From assembly GCA_026075535.2 (NCBI GenBank), contig AP026543.1, positions 9,362,001-9,426,000 of the forward strand: DNA of 64,000 nucleotides, given 5' to 3'. The stretch comes from Tricholoma matsutake. Taxonomy: Eukaryota; Basidiomycota; Agaricomycetes; Agaricales; Tricholomataceae. Shown one piece after another: positions 32,698 to 45,003 of this stretch. The notes below the pieces were generated by a model. The model was not told where the DNA came from, did no database searches, and saw nothing but the letters and a program-made list of their open reading frames with translations. A program made the translations under genes and the position numbers. How positions within the stretch are numbered: the first letter of the stretch is position 1; every line of letters begins with the position of its first letter.

Positions 32698-33689
32698 CCA
32701 TCATTGCCCACCACTCATGCAGGTTTGGGCATTGGTTGCTAGTTCCAGCCGCTACGAGGACAGGACTTTCATTGCCATCAACAGGCTCAATTCCTGATAC
32801 TGCTTTACATGAGGTTTTGGACACACACACCATGATACTAACACCCACACCAACCTCACCTATCCCGTTTGTGAGCCCCCCACCATTCAAGCCACGCATT
32901 CCACAGCAACCACTCTGGCCTCTTAGCAGGTGGCATCTGTCCTCATTCTTTGGTGATGATGCCCCATATCACCTGCCTCAACACCTCCCAAACTGAGCAG
33001 ATTCAGCTGTGTGCACGCACTTTCAGCTACACAAAAAGGACCTCTGAGTCTGCACCATCCACACCCTCCAATCCACACACTCTGCTCTCACACTGTCACT
33101 TGCTGCAACTTCATCGGTATTGCTGCAGATGTCAAAGAGCCTTGCGGGGTTTTCACATGACATCCAAACTGTTGCTCATGAATTCAGCCCATTCAGCATG
33201 ACTATCACCTCATCTTCTATTCTACATCCATCCACACATCCTGTCATTGGTGACAATGCATATTTTTCCCTCAAAAGGCCTCACACTCCTTCACCATTGC
33301 GCACATCACCTGTCAGGCCCACAACCCATAGTTGGATCACATGATTGTTGATTTTGGATAGGAATGGACTTTTTGCATGGTCGAGTACATACAGTATTGG
33401 TGGATGTTTGTTTTTTCTGGACTCTCTGTATCTAGGTGTATCGAGGCTTACTTTTTAGTATGTCCTTAGCTACTTATGTAGCATAGGTAGATATCAATAT
33501 AGTAACATGGTAACAAAGTCGAAGGATGTGACATGTGCATAACACTGGCCGGCACCATCAAATTTTGGATCAGAGCTCTTTTACTGTACAGAGTTTCTGT
33601 ATAAGCTGATGGGGTTTCTGGCAGAAAGGGGGTTTCTGAATAGTTTTACCCTTTAGAGTCGGCTTATTACTACTCGACCCTGGTGTACT
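32248..33689. other. Unassigned region with Pro/Thr/Ser-rich frames
   Basis: There is an 11-copy CAA microsatellite at 32665-32697. Plus-strand frames at 32622-32996 and 33062-33344 are rich in Pro, Thr and Ser; the second contains LLQMSKSLAGFSHDIQTVAH. This could be a fragment of a passenger gene of a transposon, but I recognise no domain. Confidence 0.3.
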
Positions 33690-34190
33690 GATCCCAACTC
33701 TTGGGTAGTGATGTGATTAAGATCATAACAAAGTCGTTGTCAGGTACCTTGTTCTCCATCAAATGCAATTCCTCCTGGAGTTTCCTCAGCTTCAAAATAT
33801 GCTTCAAGCTACCATATCAAATCCTTCCTCAGCTGTTATCCAATATAATGTACAATGGGTCACAAGCACTCCAAGCCTGCCTTTGGATTCTTTCACTGTG
33901 ATGAGCTGATCCCACATTTCTCTCATGCTTTCAGTGTTGCTGATGTGGATCATTTCTGAATCTCTGATGGATAACTCACACATCACCATCTTTCCATCTC
34001 TTTGCTGCCTCTTTCTCATCTTGTGTCAGATTATCTCTGTTAGCTGCTTCAGGGGTTCTACTATCTTTCTCAATGTATTTTTCCAACCCCAGGTCCTGGA
34101 GCATGGCAAGCATTTGTCACTTCCATGGCATCCAATTGTGACCTTTCAACAACTCCATTTGGTATGATCCCAATGTGTATGAAGCTTCTT
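33690..34190 (-). pseudogene. Ty1/copia gag (UBN2-like) remnant
   Basis: The minus strand reads KLRKLQEELHLMENKVPDND, then FVMILITSLPKSWD. This fits the copia gag pattern L..L...L...G..I.D.DF...LL.SLP.S. Upstream, a MREMWDQLITVKE block corresponds to the W..L motif. Stops and a frameshift show decay. It may belong to the same family as the copia RT scrap at 3810-4190. Confidence 0.65.
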
Positions 34191-34374
34191 CCATCATGAT
34201 AGGATATTGATGTGATCAAAAAATGATGAGGGAGATATAAGGATAAGCAAAGTGATTGTTGATAAATTATGACCTCGCAGGGCCCATAACCTCTTGAGAT
34301 ATTATAAATAATAGATTAAATTTTGTACTCTACCTCTGTCCAGTTTATATACTACATACAGGATCCCTGAAAGT

Positions 34375-34550
34375 TCACCCAAATGCCTGAGGCAAATGTG
34401 GATAAAAACCAGCCAAAAATCTGGAAATGCCTGAGTCAATCCAGATAAAAACTGAGAAATTTTGGGGAGATCCCTGAGGCAGTTGTGTGGATAAAAATGG
34501 ACCAAATGGCTGAAGGCCTGGTCCAAGTGCAGATAAAAATAACTACATAC
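34375..34550. repeat. Degenerate ~55-bp tandem repeat
   Basis: Three to four imperfect units share the pattern GCCTGAGGCAAATGTGGATA followed by AAA and a CCA(A)A(A)TC/TGG stretch. The outermost unit also matches, inverted, DNA at about 39680-39710. Confidence 0.45.
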
Positions 34551-34567
34551 AGTGATTGAACTCAACA

Positions 34568-37425
34568 TAGTGTTTAAAGGTCTGGTTGGATGGACTGAAA
34601 AAACAACCGCAACTGAACCCAACCCAACCTAATGCAACTGGACCACCAGTTGCAGTTGCCCTCTTTCAAGGTCAGTTCAGTTGCCAGTTGCCTTACTTTA
34701 AAAATATTTGAAAACCATCATAAAACCAGTTGCAATTGGTTGCAACTGGTCTTTTATAGTATATATAATATCCTACATATATGCCTATACTTACATAGAT
34801 GGCAAGAAAAAATAACTAATGAAAGTACTATTTATACTATATTTATGCTTAGTGGGACAAGCCCAGGGGGAAAAGTAGTCATTTGGCAGGTACTTATATG
34901 CCCTGTGGCCATGGACAGACCATGTGGTCATGTGCTCCTGAAAAAAAGAAAAGTGGCACCATTGCCAGATGACTCCCACAACAACAAATGACTCCCATGA
35001 CAACAAATGACTCCCACAACTCCAGCCCATCCAATGCATCCACCACCACCATCAACACATCCACACCACCTCCCCCAAAAGCAGCGCCAACAAACAAACA
35101 CTAAGCAGGCAGCCCAAATGACAACCAGCATCATTTGGACCATCGAGTATGTTTTTTCTGTTTAATCTTATTTCTTTTACTAATAATTCTTTTTTTAGTT
35201 ATCTTTTGCAAACAACATCACTTAGCCACCATGCAATTCACCTGGGCCCTCACCATACCCCACCCATCCCCTGCATCACCACTGTGAGCCTCTGCTCACA
35301 GGGTGGCAATGGGTCCCATTTCTGGACAACAACAACAACAACAACACAACAACAATGTGACACCAACAACGGTGGCCAAGGACCACAACAATGACGTGGC
35401 ACCACCATGCCACCATGCTGCCACATCACAGCACTACCAGCCCGCCTGCAAGCCACTGCTCGCAGGGGTAGATGGAGGTGCTGACAATGATGGGGGGGAC
35501 AACTAGGCAATAGCATGTGTACTCCCATGGGTACCCAGAGCTCTACCTGTACCCGTACCTGCACAGGTAGCAACCTGTCTACCTGCGGGTTGGTACACAT
35601 GGGTGTCAGTCCCCGCATGGGTTTTGCCCAGTACATAAATTATTCTATCTAATCTAATAAATATGTAATTACACAAAGAACCACCCCACCCCACATTTGT
35701 GAGCAAGAGGGGGGTGGTGGTTGTAACTGTCCCCTTCCATCACCCTTCATCATCGGGTGCTGGGTTGTTCCCTGTCATTGGGCGCACCTGGTGGGTCTAC
35801 CCCTTGCCGTTGTTCGTCATCATTGTTCCCCTCCCTCGCTGTTGTTCCCCCTTGCTGTTGTTTCCCCCTTCGCCATTATTCCCCCCCTCATCGTTGTTCT
35901 GTGCATCGCCATCATCTGTCGTTCCCTCACTGTTGTTCTTAGGCAATGGCCGTCATGGTCCTGTCATTGATGTTCTGCTGTTGTTCCCTCCTCCTCCTTG
36001 TCCCCTTGTCCCCCTCCTTGTTGTCCCACAGTGTTGTCATCTGGTCATGGTCCTGGTCCTGGTCATCGTGGTTGTGTCATCATTGTTTTCTGTTGTTGTT
36101 GTTGTTGTTGTCCTACCCCCCTGGTTCATCATCGAGCACCCGTGATCCACCCTGCCAGCAGGGGCTCGCAGCAGTGTGTGGCGGGTGCTCGGCTTCATTG
36201 TCCTGTTGCCGTTGTTGTTGTTGTCATGAGTAGTTCTAGTTAGTACCTAAGAGAGATTGTTAGTAACAAAAGAACGAAATGAGAAGAAGAAAAAACTTAC
36301 CAACAGCCCAAGAGATGTGCCCTTTTTTGCTTTTGTTGTCATTGCTGTGTTGTCCCATCCTCATTGTCGTCATCAGTCATCGATCTGGGTTGCTTCATCC
36401 CACCGAGCTGCCCCATGAGCAGAAGCTTGTGACAGTGGCAGGGTGGGTTCATCATTGTCATCAGATCTAGTAAGTAGTAAATAAAATGGAAGGAAGAAAA
36501 CTTACATATGGCAAATAATGCATCAACAATCAACAAAGACGCGATGTGCACAACAAGACCAAATGGTCTGTGTGCATCCTGGGTATATAAACCCAGGCAT
36601 TTCTAACAACTAAGCTGGGTTCACCCCCCTTTTATTTTTAATATGTAGTTATATAGTTATATAGTTTTCATAGATTACTAGGCACTAAGTAATAAGTATC
36701 AGACTTCAAAGTAAGGACTCCCTCTTGGTGATGGGTAGGTTGTGGGTCATGGGTTATGATTTCATGACCCATACCTGTACCCGTGCTATTGCCTAGGGAC
36801 AACAAACAAGAACACAAATGGGGGGGATGACAGGGAGAAGACAATGAACGACAGTGAAAATGGGAGGGTGGCAACAAACAACAGGGAGGGAATGACAAAT
36901 GACAGCACAGGGACAACACGACAACATGGGGACTACACAACAATGCAGGGATGACAAACAACAACGTGGGGATGACAATGCGAGGCCAGCAAATGACAAC
37001 ACAGACCACAACACAAACATGGGGTACAACGAACAATGGGGCCAACAATAATGAATACCTGGGATGATGTACAACACCCCACTCTTGCTACAAACGCAAG
37101 TCAGTGGGGTGTTACTTTTTTTTTCTTTTTTTTTTCTTTTTTTTCTTTCATTGTGACAGATGCACCTTGCAGGTGTTGTTCAGTCTTTTTTTCTTTTTCT
37201 TTCTATTAGCAACACCCCACCACTGCGAGCACCTGCTCGCAGGGTGTACATGTATTTAATTTAATTTATTACAGAATATGCTTAGTTAGACACAAAAAGA
37301 CCAGGAAAAACCGGTTGGAACTGGTTGCAGTCCTTCCATTTTCAGTGTTGGTTGGGACCGGTTGAAGTCGCAGTTGCCTCACTTGGAGGTCAAAAAACCG
37401 GACCAAACCAGACCTTAAAACACTA
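34568..37425. mobile_element. hAT-type non-autonomous element E1, 2858 bp
   Basis: The ends are inverted repeats starting TAGTGTTTAAAGGTCTGGTT and TAGTGTTTTAAGGTCTGGTT. Flanks are ACTCAACA (34560-34567) and ACCCAACA (37426-37433), an 8-bp duplication with one C/T change. The interior holds AACTGGTTGCAGTTGC-type subterminal motifs, CAA and GTT microsatellites, and several copies of the hairpin repeat (35282-35301, 35445-35466, 36152-36171, about 36413-36428, 37223-37242). No transposase is present. Confidence 0.85.
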
Positions 37426-37446
37426 ACCCAACACCTCCTAGGTAAT

Positions 37447-38788
37447 TAGTGTTTGAAAGTCCAGTTCACACAACTGGAAAAAAACCGAAAACAAACCAAA
37501 CCAAACCATGGTCTGGTTGTTTTATGGTTGCGGTTGCCTCACATTTTTCTGGTGATCGGTTGCAGTTCTAATGATTGTATATTTATTTAAAACCGACAAA
37601 AACTGGTTGTAGTCAGTTGTAACTGGTTTATATACATACTATATACCTTACTATAGCTACCTATATATAACTAATAATAGGGCCATGCCCAAGCAAAGAA
37701 AAGCACAAAAAGTATGGGTTTATATATCTCAGGCTGCGCACGGACCATTTGGTCATATTTGCACAACCCAACCAAGAAAGTGGTGCCACTTTCTCACATC
37801 CACAACCCACATCGCCAACATCAACATCAACCACCACCTCCCTCATCACTGCTGCCACCGCTCCCCCCTTCCTTGGTGTCCTTCCACCAACACCACTCCA
37901 TCAACACCCACATCCCCTACATCAGATTGCACTGCCAAATGCCACAAATGCCCAAACTACAACAGATGTAGTTTGGGCCTCAAGTACAGTTTTTTTAATG
38001 TTCTGTTTTCAACTGACTAATGTTTTTCTTGTCTTTTTTAGGTTCTAACTATGTTTTAACAATGAAATGCCCAAGGCCATCCACTTTGCACCCACCCACC
38101 ACCGCTGCGAGCCCCTGCTTGCAGGGTGATAATGGGTCCCATCCTGTACAACACCACTGCAGAACCAACACACCACCCACACCTCTGCTGTGAGCAACTG
38201 CTCATGGAGTGGATGGGGGTGGTGACAAATGACCAACAAAGGGCCCATGATGGACGCCAATGCCTACGCCACCAACGATGGACACCAACACCAACACCAA
38301 TGCCAGACACCAACACCAATGCCACCAATAACGGAGGGACAATGATGGAGAGGAACGACCACGACAACGATGGAGAGGGACAACAATGACAACAACGAGG
38401 GACACTGGCAATGGATGGATGATGACAACACCCCTCCCTGCTTCAAGTGCGGGAGGGTTTTTTTTCATTTGTTTGATACATTCCTCCTTCCCTTGCACAT
38501 CCTGCAAGGTAGGGGGTCTATTTTTTATTCATTGTGCTACCTACATGCTTGCTCACAGGCCCCTGCCTGTGAGGAGCTTTATTTTAGGTTTAGAATACTA
38601 TTATTTAATCTACATAAACTCAGTTAAGGCTGACCACAGTCAGTAGATGACTGGTTGAACCGCAACGAACCAGTTTCATGCAGTTCAGTCCAGTTTTATA
38701 TAGTTTTGGAATGTCATGGAACCGGTTGTGGTTCCAGTTTGAGCCCAAAGTGGGAAAAAACCGGACCGAACCAGACCTTCAAACACTA
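37447..38788. mobile_element. hAT-type non-autonomous element E2, 1342 bp
   Basis: Flanked by a perfect 8-bp duplication TAGGTAAT (37439-37446 and 38789-38796). The ends are inverted repeats starting TAGTGTTTGAA. The interior includes hairpins at 38105-38124, 38188-38207 and 38552-38573 (CTCACAGGC, CCCT, GCCTGTGAG; perfect 9-bp stem). It sits only 21 bp from E1. Confidence 0.9.
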
Positions 38789-38889
38789 TAGGTAATAACA
38801 ATGATGTACAAAGTGGAGCAGTAACCATTAGACTATAACACCTGTTAATTTATTGAACAATGGCACTTATTATGTACTAATGGAAAGGA

Positions 38890-39102
38890 ATGTTTTCTTT
38901 GGTACCTTCATCAGCTTTTCTCTGCACCCTTGCCTCTGCACCAGCTATATTAGAGAATGGATTGAAGATTTCACAGCAGGATGGGATACTATCTAGGACC
39001 TTGAAGGAAGGCTGCGCTAACATAATAAAGGCAGTGACATTGTTGGCTGGACGTCAAAAGAAGGCTCTACCTCTTGATGACAAAGAGGAGCTCGAGGACT
39101 GA
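38890..39102 (+). other. Unassigned 70-residue open frame
   Basis: It encodes a mostly helical peptide (ILENGLKISQQDGILSRTLK, then EGCANIIKAVTLLAGRQKKA). An AG-rich upstream end suggests it could be an exon fragment. I do not recognise it. It lies just right of E2 in otherwise non-coding DNA. Confidence 0.2.
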
Positions 39103-40545
39103 ATATCTTAGTTATATGCATCCTGTGCAGCACCTGTACTACATACCATGTCAGTCTCATGATATGTAGCTCTAATGCATCATTTGCTGTGCAGCAGAGG
39201 AAAAAAATGAGATTTTAGCAGATGCCTGAGGTTTGGGGGAAGATTCTGGAGAACTGTCTGGTGCAGCACATGATGCTCATCATGTGATAGGCACGTCACA
39301 ATGCTTCAAAGTGGAAAGCAAAAATCACGATCAGAATCTTTGGAGCATGCCCCATTAGTCCCACAAATGGACAGAAAGTCTGAAGGGGAAAAACAAGACT
39401 ACACCAAGGCACGCTAGGAGAGAGAATGGGAGGAGGGTGGGTGAATAAATGGACAGACGGCATCTGTCAAAGTGAAGGGATGAGGCAGGAAGAAGAGAGA
39501 ATGTGTTTCTTCTTTTTGTCCTTCTTAACCTTCATTGCGCACAGACCTCTCAGGCTAATGACACTAGACATCGAAACATGTTGAAAAGATGTCAAAATCA
39601 CATTGTGCTTACAAAGCCCAGACACAACTTTTTTGGCCAAGCTCACAAGCTTGCATGGCCTATTGTTGAGTCACCAGCATTTGGGTGAACTTTCAGGGGT
39701 CCTCTACATACTTGATAATTCTACTAGTGCATTCTACAATACTGTACCAACACATTCAATTTGTCAGTCACAGGTCATGGGCCTTTGTGTCGAAATGAAA
39801 GGTCATGGAAGTCACAGGTCACAATGACGATGGATGAACTTGGGAGAGCCAAAAGCATCTAAAAAAGGCAATTTGGATGCATTTTCTGGCCAAATTTTCG
39901 CCCAGGTCACAGAAATTCTCGCAACCTGACAAAAATAACTTTTCATCAGGTCAGTCACAGGTCACACCCCCTGACAAATTAATTACATTGGTACAGTAAG
40001 TACTCAAGATTTTAACTTTGTGCTTAGTAAGATTATTAGTAATATGTCTTGGTGTGCTGAGGACATCTGTGTCCTGGATATGGCTGGGTGTCCGACTGTC
40101 CGACTGTCCAGCTGTCCAGCTATCTACATATGACACAATCTTCCACATATTTAATTGTATCCCATTTAGGCTGTACGATGCACTAGTGTCTGGAAATAAC
40201 AGGGAACCATCATTAGGTGCAGTCCAGAATAAGCATCAGTTTTAGGGGTGGCACTACATGTTTGGTAGGTATGCTATGGCCATGAACTAAATTAAATGAA
40301 AATAAAACCTTGCGCCAGATGCATGAGCATTGTTGTCTATCTACCCCTGCCATCCTTGTGACCTCCTGCATACTTGTAGCCACAAGTGCAGTGGCTTGCA
40401 GGGGTGCAGGGTCCTGCTTTGTCCCTGGGTCCATCATTGGCTGTAGATCCCTTGTGCGTGGTCAATGTTGTGCCCCTCCCCAATTCCACTGTGGTTATTC
40501 CTGTCTCTCTTTGGTGGTCCTCATTGTGGTCTCCATGGTCCTGCT
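39103..40545. other. Non-coding, repeat-derived DNA
   Basis: It contains small repeats: TCAGTCACAGGTCAC near 39760-39970 and GTCCGACTGTCC near 40090-40120. It also has a TTGGGTGAACTTTCAGGG segment near 39680 that is inverted relative to 34365. No gene is supported. The right part is the flank of element G. Confidence 0.4.
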
Positions 40546-40732
40546 TGAGACATGCAGTCTCACAGAAGCAGAAGGGAAATGCCCAAAAGCAAGGGCAACA
40601 GCTGTGTATAGCAATGCTGTGGTAGCGATGATAAGACAATCCCTCATCTACGTGGATATCAACATGGGATCACATGACCACATAGATCACATGACTGTAT
40701 CTACTGCGTGCACACCTGAGCGCACAGTTACA
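40546..40732 (-). repeat. LTR of G, 3' copy
   Basis: On the plus strand it starts TGAGACATGCAGTCTCAC and ends CGCACAGTTACA. Apart from the outermost base, it differs from the other copy at 10 positions by my count, all CpG-type transitions. Confidence 0.8.
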
Positions 40733-41105
40733 TGTGCCCCCCTACACAATAGCAATGCCCTTGTTGCGATCTCAACTCTAGATGAAAAGAAACAAGGAAA
40801 ATGATGTCTAAAATGCCCAATGATATGTGCAGTGAATGAATGTCCAATGATAATATATGCAGGTAAAATATGAAAATAAAAGGTAAAGCTCAGCAAGGTG
40901 GTGTCCAACCCAGAGCACAAAGAGCTTGACTCAGATTTGCAAGACGGGGGTCTTGATCCCAGTTTAGCTTTGGAGCAGGAGCTGAAGGATGACGGTGAGT
41001 AAACATAAGTTGAGGATGAGGTGGGCGAACATAGGATAATGAATCTGGATGAAAGAGTTGTGGCGAGGGTGGAGAGACTCAAGGTGGGGCCCATTGTCGA
41101 GTCTG

Positions 41106-42230
41106 TTATTGTAGAGTTCCAAACAGCTGTAAACAGCCCATTTTTAGACCAGAGAGGTCTCGCAGCAGGGTGCTGGGGTCAGTAGGTAGTGATGCAGTGT
41201 CATCAGCCCAGTCAAAATGTGCGGGGGTTGGCAAAACAGCTCTTTTAGGGTCTGGCTGGGGTAAGCCAGGGGAGATGGGGGGTGAGCAGGGTGTAGGAAG
41301 TAGACGGGGAGTGTGAGCCGGTGAAGACAGCGCCATTGTTGATGCAGACAGGGTGTACCACATGGGCAGCAGCAAAGCAGCTTGTTTTGGGGGGCTCTGG
41401 GGTGGGGCAGGGGTGTAGAAGGCAGGTTTTGGTGAAATGACCCATTTCTGGAAGACCTGGGGTGAGCTGGGTTGTTGGAGCATGTCTCGGGGATGTTCTG
41501 CGGGGTCTAGCAGTGTGTGTTGTTGTTCTAGAGCTGTGGGTGCTGGCCCTAATCCAGGGGGAGCAGGGGTTTCAAGAGACGTTGTCGATGACATGGCAGT
41601 GGGATGGGGTGGTGTGGGATGGCTCCTGGATTGTCGTTGGGGGTCCTGGGGCTGGCAGAGCCATTTTGTCGAGTATACGACGTGTTCAGATGAATGCATC
41701 TGCACAACCTCGTGTAATGGTGTCTGCTGGGCTGTTGATGACTTCCGTACTTTGTTTACGGCTTGGTGGTGGGTCCTTATGGTGGTAGCAGCCATCTGGG
41801 CACTAGACGAGACCCTAGCCATCGTTTCGGGGGTGGTTACAGTGGGGTTTGTCACCATTGTCGACTGTGATGTGGCGGTGGAATGGCAGGGCTCAGGGTG
41901 TAACAGGTGGGGCTGGGGGCTTGTCTGGGGTGCAGTGGACTGGTCTGGGGACTGGTGCAGGTGTTTGCAAAGTGCTAGCAGCTGTTTTGGAGCAGGGGAA
42001 GGGGTGCTGGTGGTGGTTGACAACATTGTTGGCATCATTGATGGAGGCTGTGGGGCCATTGCCAGGGGTGACATGGCACGTTTGGTAGGCTTGTTGGATG
42101 GAGAAGGGGTCAGAGGGGTGGGCTTGGGGCTGTTGTTGGCCTGTATGGCTGTTTCACAGGTGCTAGGATGCTCCATAGACATCCCCACGTCTTTCAGTAG
42201 ACGTGGCGGCTCGTCGTTGAGTGCCGTTTG
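41106..42230 (-). pseudogene. G gag-like protein, C-terminal tail
   Basis: A 360-residue Pro/Thr/Ser/Gln-rich open frame ends with AHFDWADDTASLPTDPST and LLRDLSGL. In Agaricomycete gag-like proteins an HFDWADDA..SLP motif closes a low-complexity tail. The upstream part of the same protein (gag domain plus YEEGFEEGREVG) is at 59221-59905, on the far side of the KDZ element. The plus-strand frame over the same region is a shadow. Confidence 0.55.
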
Positions 42231-42256
42231 CGTAATGGTGTTGGCAGTCAGTCATG

Positions 42257-42760
42257 GCTGGCATTATTGTTAACAATCTATCGGTGTTAGTCAATAGGCC
42301 ATTGTGCACAGTACCGATGGTTTTATTACAATGACATTGTAATAGATGTAGCAGATGTTATTGTTAATGATTGTTAATGATTGTAGATGGTACCACAACC
42401 AACTGTAATACATTGTTAATGGTATTGGGGCCCATTGTAATATGTTGTTAATCATTGTAAATGGTACTGGCATCCATTGTAATACATTGTTAATCATTGT
42501 AAATGGTACTGGCATCCATTGTAATATACATTGTTAATCATTGCAAATGGTATACTGGCACCCATTGTAATACATTGTTAATTGTTGTAAATGGTACTGG
42601 GGCCCATTGTTAATCATTGTAAATGGTACTGGTGTCTGTTGTAATACATTGTTAATGATGCTGGGGCCCATTGTAATATGTTGTTAATCATTGTAAATAG
42701 TGCTGGGGCCCATTGTTAATCATTGTAAATGGTACTGGGGCCTATTGCTAATTTTGTTAA
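42257..42760. repeat. KDZ left TIR and subterminal minisatellite
   Basis: After ~150 bp of terminal repeat come about nine imperfect copies of a ~40-bp unit (CATTGTAATACATTGTTAAT, then CATTGTAAATGGTACTGG). These directly precede the transposase stop codon. Confidence 0.8.
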
Positions 42761-42767
42761 CTGAACA

Positions 42768-45003
42768 TCAGTCATCTAATTCAAATGGATCATAATTTTC
42801 ATCCTTTTCAACTTCTTCATCCTCCATCTCATCCTCCTCCTCTTCATCCTTCTCCTGATTGCTTGATCCATTACTTTCTGGATTATCCATAGTCTTGGAT
42901 TTCAAGGGATCTATTGCATTAGAATTTTTGTTAGTGATCAAATGGCTATACCAATGACCCCATTCTGTTTCCATCTTGTTGGCTTGCATATAAGGCAGCC
43001 ATGCCTTTGCAAAGCTCTCGGCCACAGCTTTGCAAAAAAATGCTTGCTTTTGTGCATATGCAGTAACTCCATGGATAATGGCATTTTCAGCTGTGAGAAG
43101 ACCAGGCTCAAGCTGAAGCCACCAAGATGCCTTCCACTCATAATATACAATCATCTGGTGCATTTCCTCTTTGAGTAACTCAACCTCCTCCTCCCATTGC
43201 ATCTTTCTTGCCTGAGATTTAGACCATTCTACATGCATTTCTTCATCCAATATCTGCTCTGAGGCATCCACTTCAGTCTCTGTTGCTGGCCTTGGCACCA
43301 GCCAAATCCATGAGATTTCAAAGTGGCCTTTGCTCATGTCCAGTGCATCAGACATTTCCATAGAAAAATCCATCCTCCCTGGTCCAATCAGACTCCTTAA
43401 GCTCTTTTAGTCTGGTGTTCCATTTGCCCATGATCAGCTGCAAGCAAGCAAGTATGTGCAGCAGAGTAACACAGCATTGAAAGTTTTATACAATGGTTGA
43501 ACCAATTGAACAAGGTGTGCATCCGAGTATTTGGGTGATTTCCAGTTCCACTGATGTTGACTTTTTTAAATTGCCAGAAGCCTGAGATAACATGCAGATA
43601 ATGCCGTATATTGGCTAAAGCATCATCAGCTTGTGCAATATGCAAGCGGACTTCACATGATAGACATTTAGCAAAAGCCAGAGAAGGTTGTTGATTTGGT
43701 AGAAGTGATGAGGGAAGGAATAATGGTGTGGCCTCAGCTGTGGGTAATCCTTTGCTTGATTGTATCTCTGATAAAAGATTGGTATAAATCACTGAAACAA
43801 GGGAATCAGTTGAAGGAAGATAGGCCAACTGGACCTCTCGCCAAAGATTGATATGCATCATAAGAATGCAGCGCTTTTCTTCTAAATCTGCCAGCTGGGT
43901 TTGTGTCTTGTACTTTTTCAGAACTTTAATGTCATATGTGATGATGCACCTTGACTCAAACAAGTTAGAGAGAATATTACCAAAACAAATTACAATTACA
44001 TACTGCTGTTCTTCAAGTTCTAGTCCAGTTGTAAGAAAAGTTGTTAAACTTGTCTTATGAGTTGCAACTTCTCCTTGAGCAGCTGAAGTTGATTCTTCTT
44101 TTGCGAGTTCAAGCTGCACATCTTGTAAAGTAGTGCTTGCTGAAATGACATTAAAAACCTCATTGCAAGAAGAGGAATTTCTACTTACATCATCCTGGTT
44201 CCAAATATTAATCATTGTTTGCCAGGCAGTAATCGTAGCTGGTCGGAAAGTCACTGAAAATTAATCAAACAGCTGCTGGTGCTTTGCATGCATTCCAACT
44301 GCCTTTTTTAAGTGGCATAAAAATTCTTGACCTATTATAAATATGGTAATAGCTTATTGAAGGGGGAAAAAATAAAAAATAAAAAACTTACAGAAAACAA
44401 GTATTCTTCGAAAATTCAAACCACCCCATTGATCATTTAAAGTCTCATGACAAGCACCTGGACCCATCTCCTGTGTGCTTGGACCCAAGGGATTTGTCCT
44501 AGCCCATGTACTCTCAACTTCTTCACCACAAGTACACCCAACTCCATCCCGAAAGCCAAGTCCAAAATCTGCCTGACAATTGGGACCATGAGCATTGATA
44601 TGCCAACTAGGGATTTCAAACTCAATAACAGTTCCTTTACTCAGCTGCAGCTCTGGTGGAAACTTGGACATCCGCTTGTTAAATTTTTTGGAGTATTGGC
44701 ATCCAATATCATAAGTCAAAACAATGCGGGAAATGTCTTCTCCCTTGATTGACAATAAGATTATATAGTCAATATTGCAGAATCTATTGGACAATCAGCA
44801 TCAAATAATAATTATAGTGCACTGTACCATTCTCCTTTTTGCAGATCACCAACTCCATTTCTTTGAATAAGACCATGGCGGGGACAAATAACAAGTATAA
44901 CACCAGTAACCTTATATCCTGGTGTTAAACGAACAGCTGCCCGCTGATGATACTCAACCAGGAAACCCAAACAAAACCCCCTATAAGGGCTCAAATGGTA
45001 TAA
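42768..45003 (-). pseudogene. KDZ transposase, C-terminal two thirds
   Basis: Exon 44820-45003 reads GFLVEYHQRAAV, ICPRHGLIQRNGVGDLQKGE. Exon 44387-44776 has FCNIDYI, YDIGCQYSKKFNKRM, HINAHGPNCQADFGLGFRDG and a GEEVESTW box followed by STQEMGPG. Exon 42768-44339 has LQDVQLELAKEE and a C-terminal KSQARKMQWEEEVELLKEEM block. These are the conserved KDZ motifs (YDI.CQ, GE..E..W, EW...RA..W.EE..LL.EEM). Introns have GTAAGT/GTACAG donors. A stop and shift separate 43397 from 43373, and the N-terminus is removed by the F insertion at 45004. Confidence 0.85.

Noticed and set aside
32622..32996. Open frame with a run of 12 Thr
   Set aside because: The Thr run is an 11-copy CAA microsatellite translated in one frame; no conserved motif surrounds it.
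35250..36243. Open frames rich in Val/Leu/Cys or Gln/Thr in element E1
   Set aside because: They arise from GTT/TTG and CAA/ACA repeats and hairpin repeats, and overlap on both strands.
41437..42273. 278-residue plus-strand open frame
   Set aside because: It is the complement of the Pro/Thr-rich tail of the G gag-like protein, and its Gly/Val/Trp-rich composition is that of a shadow frame.
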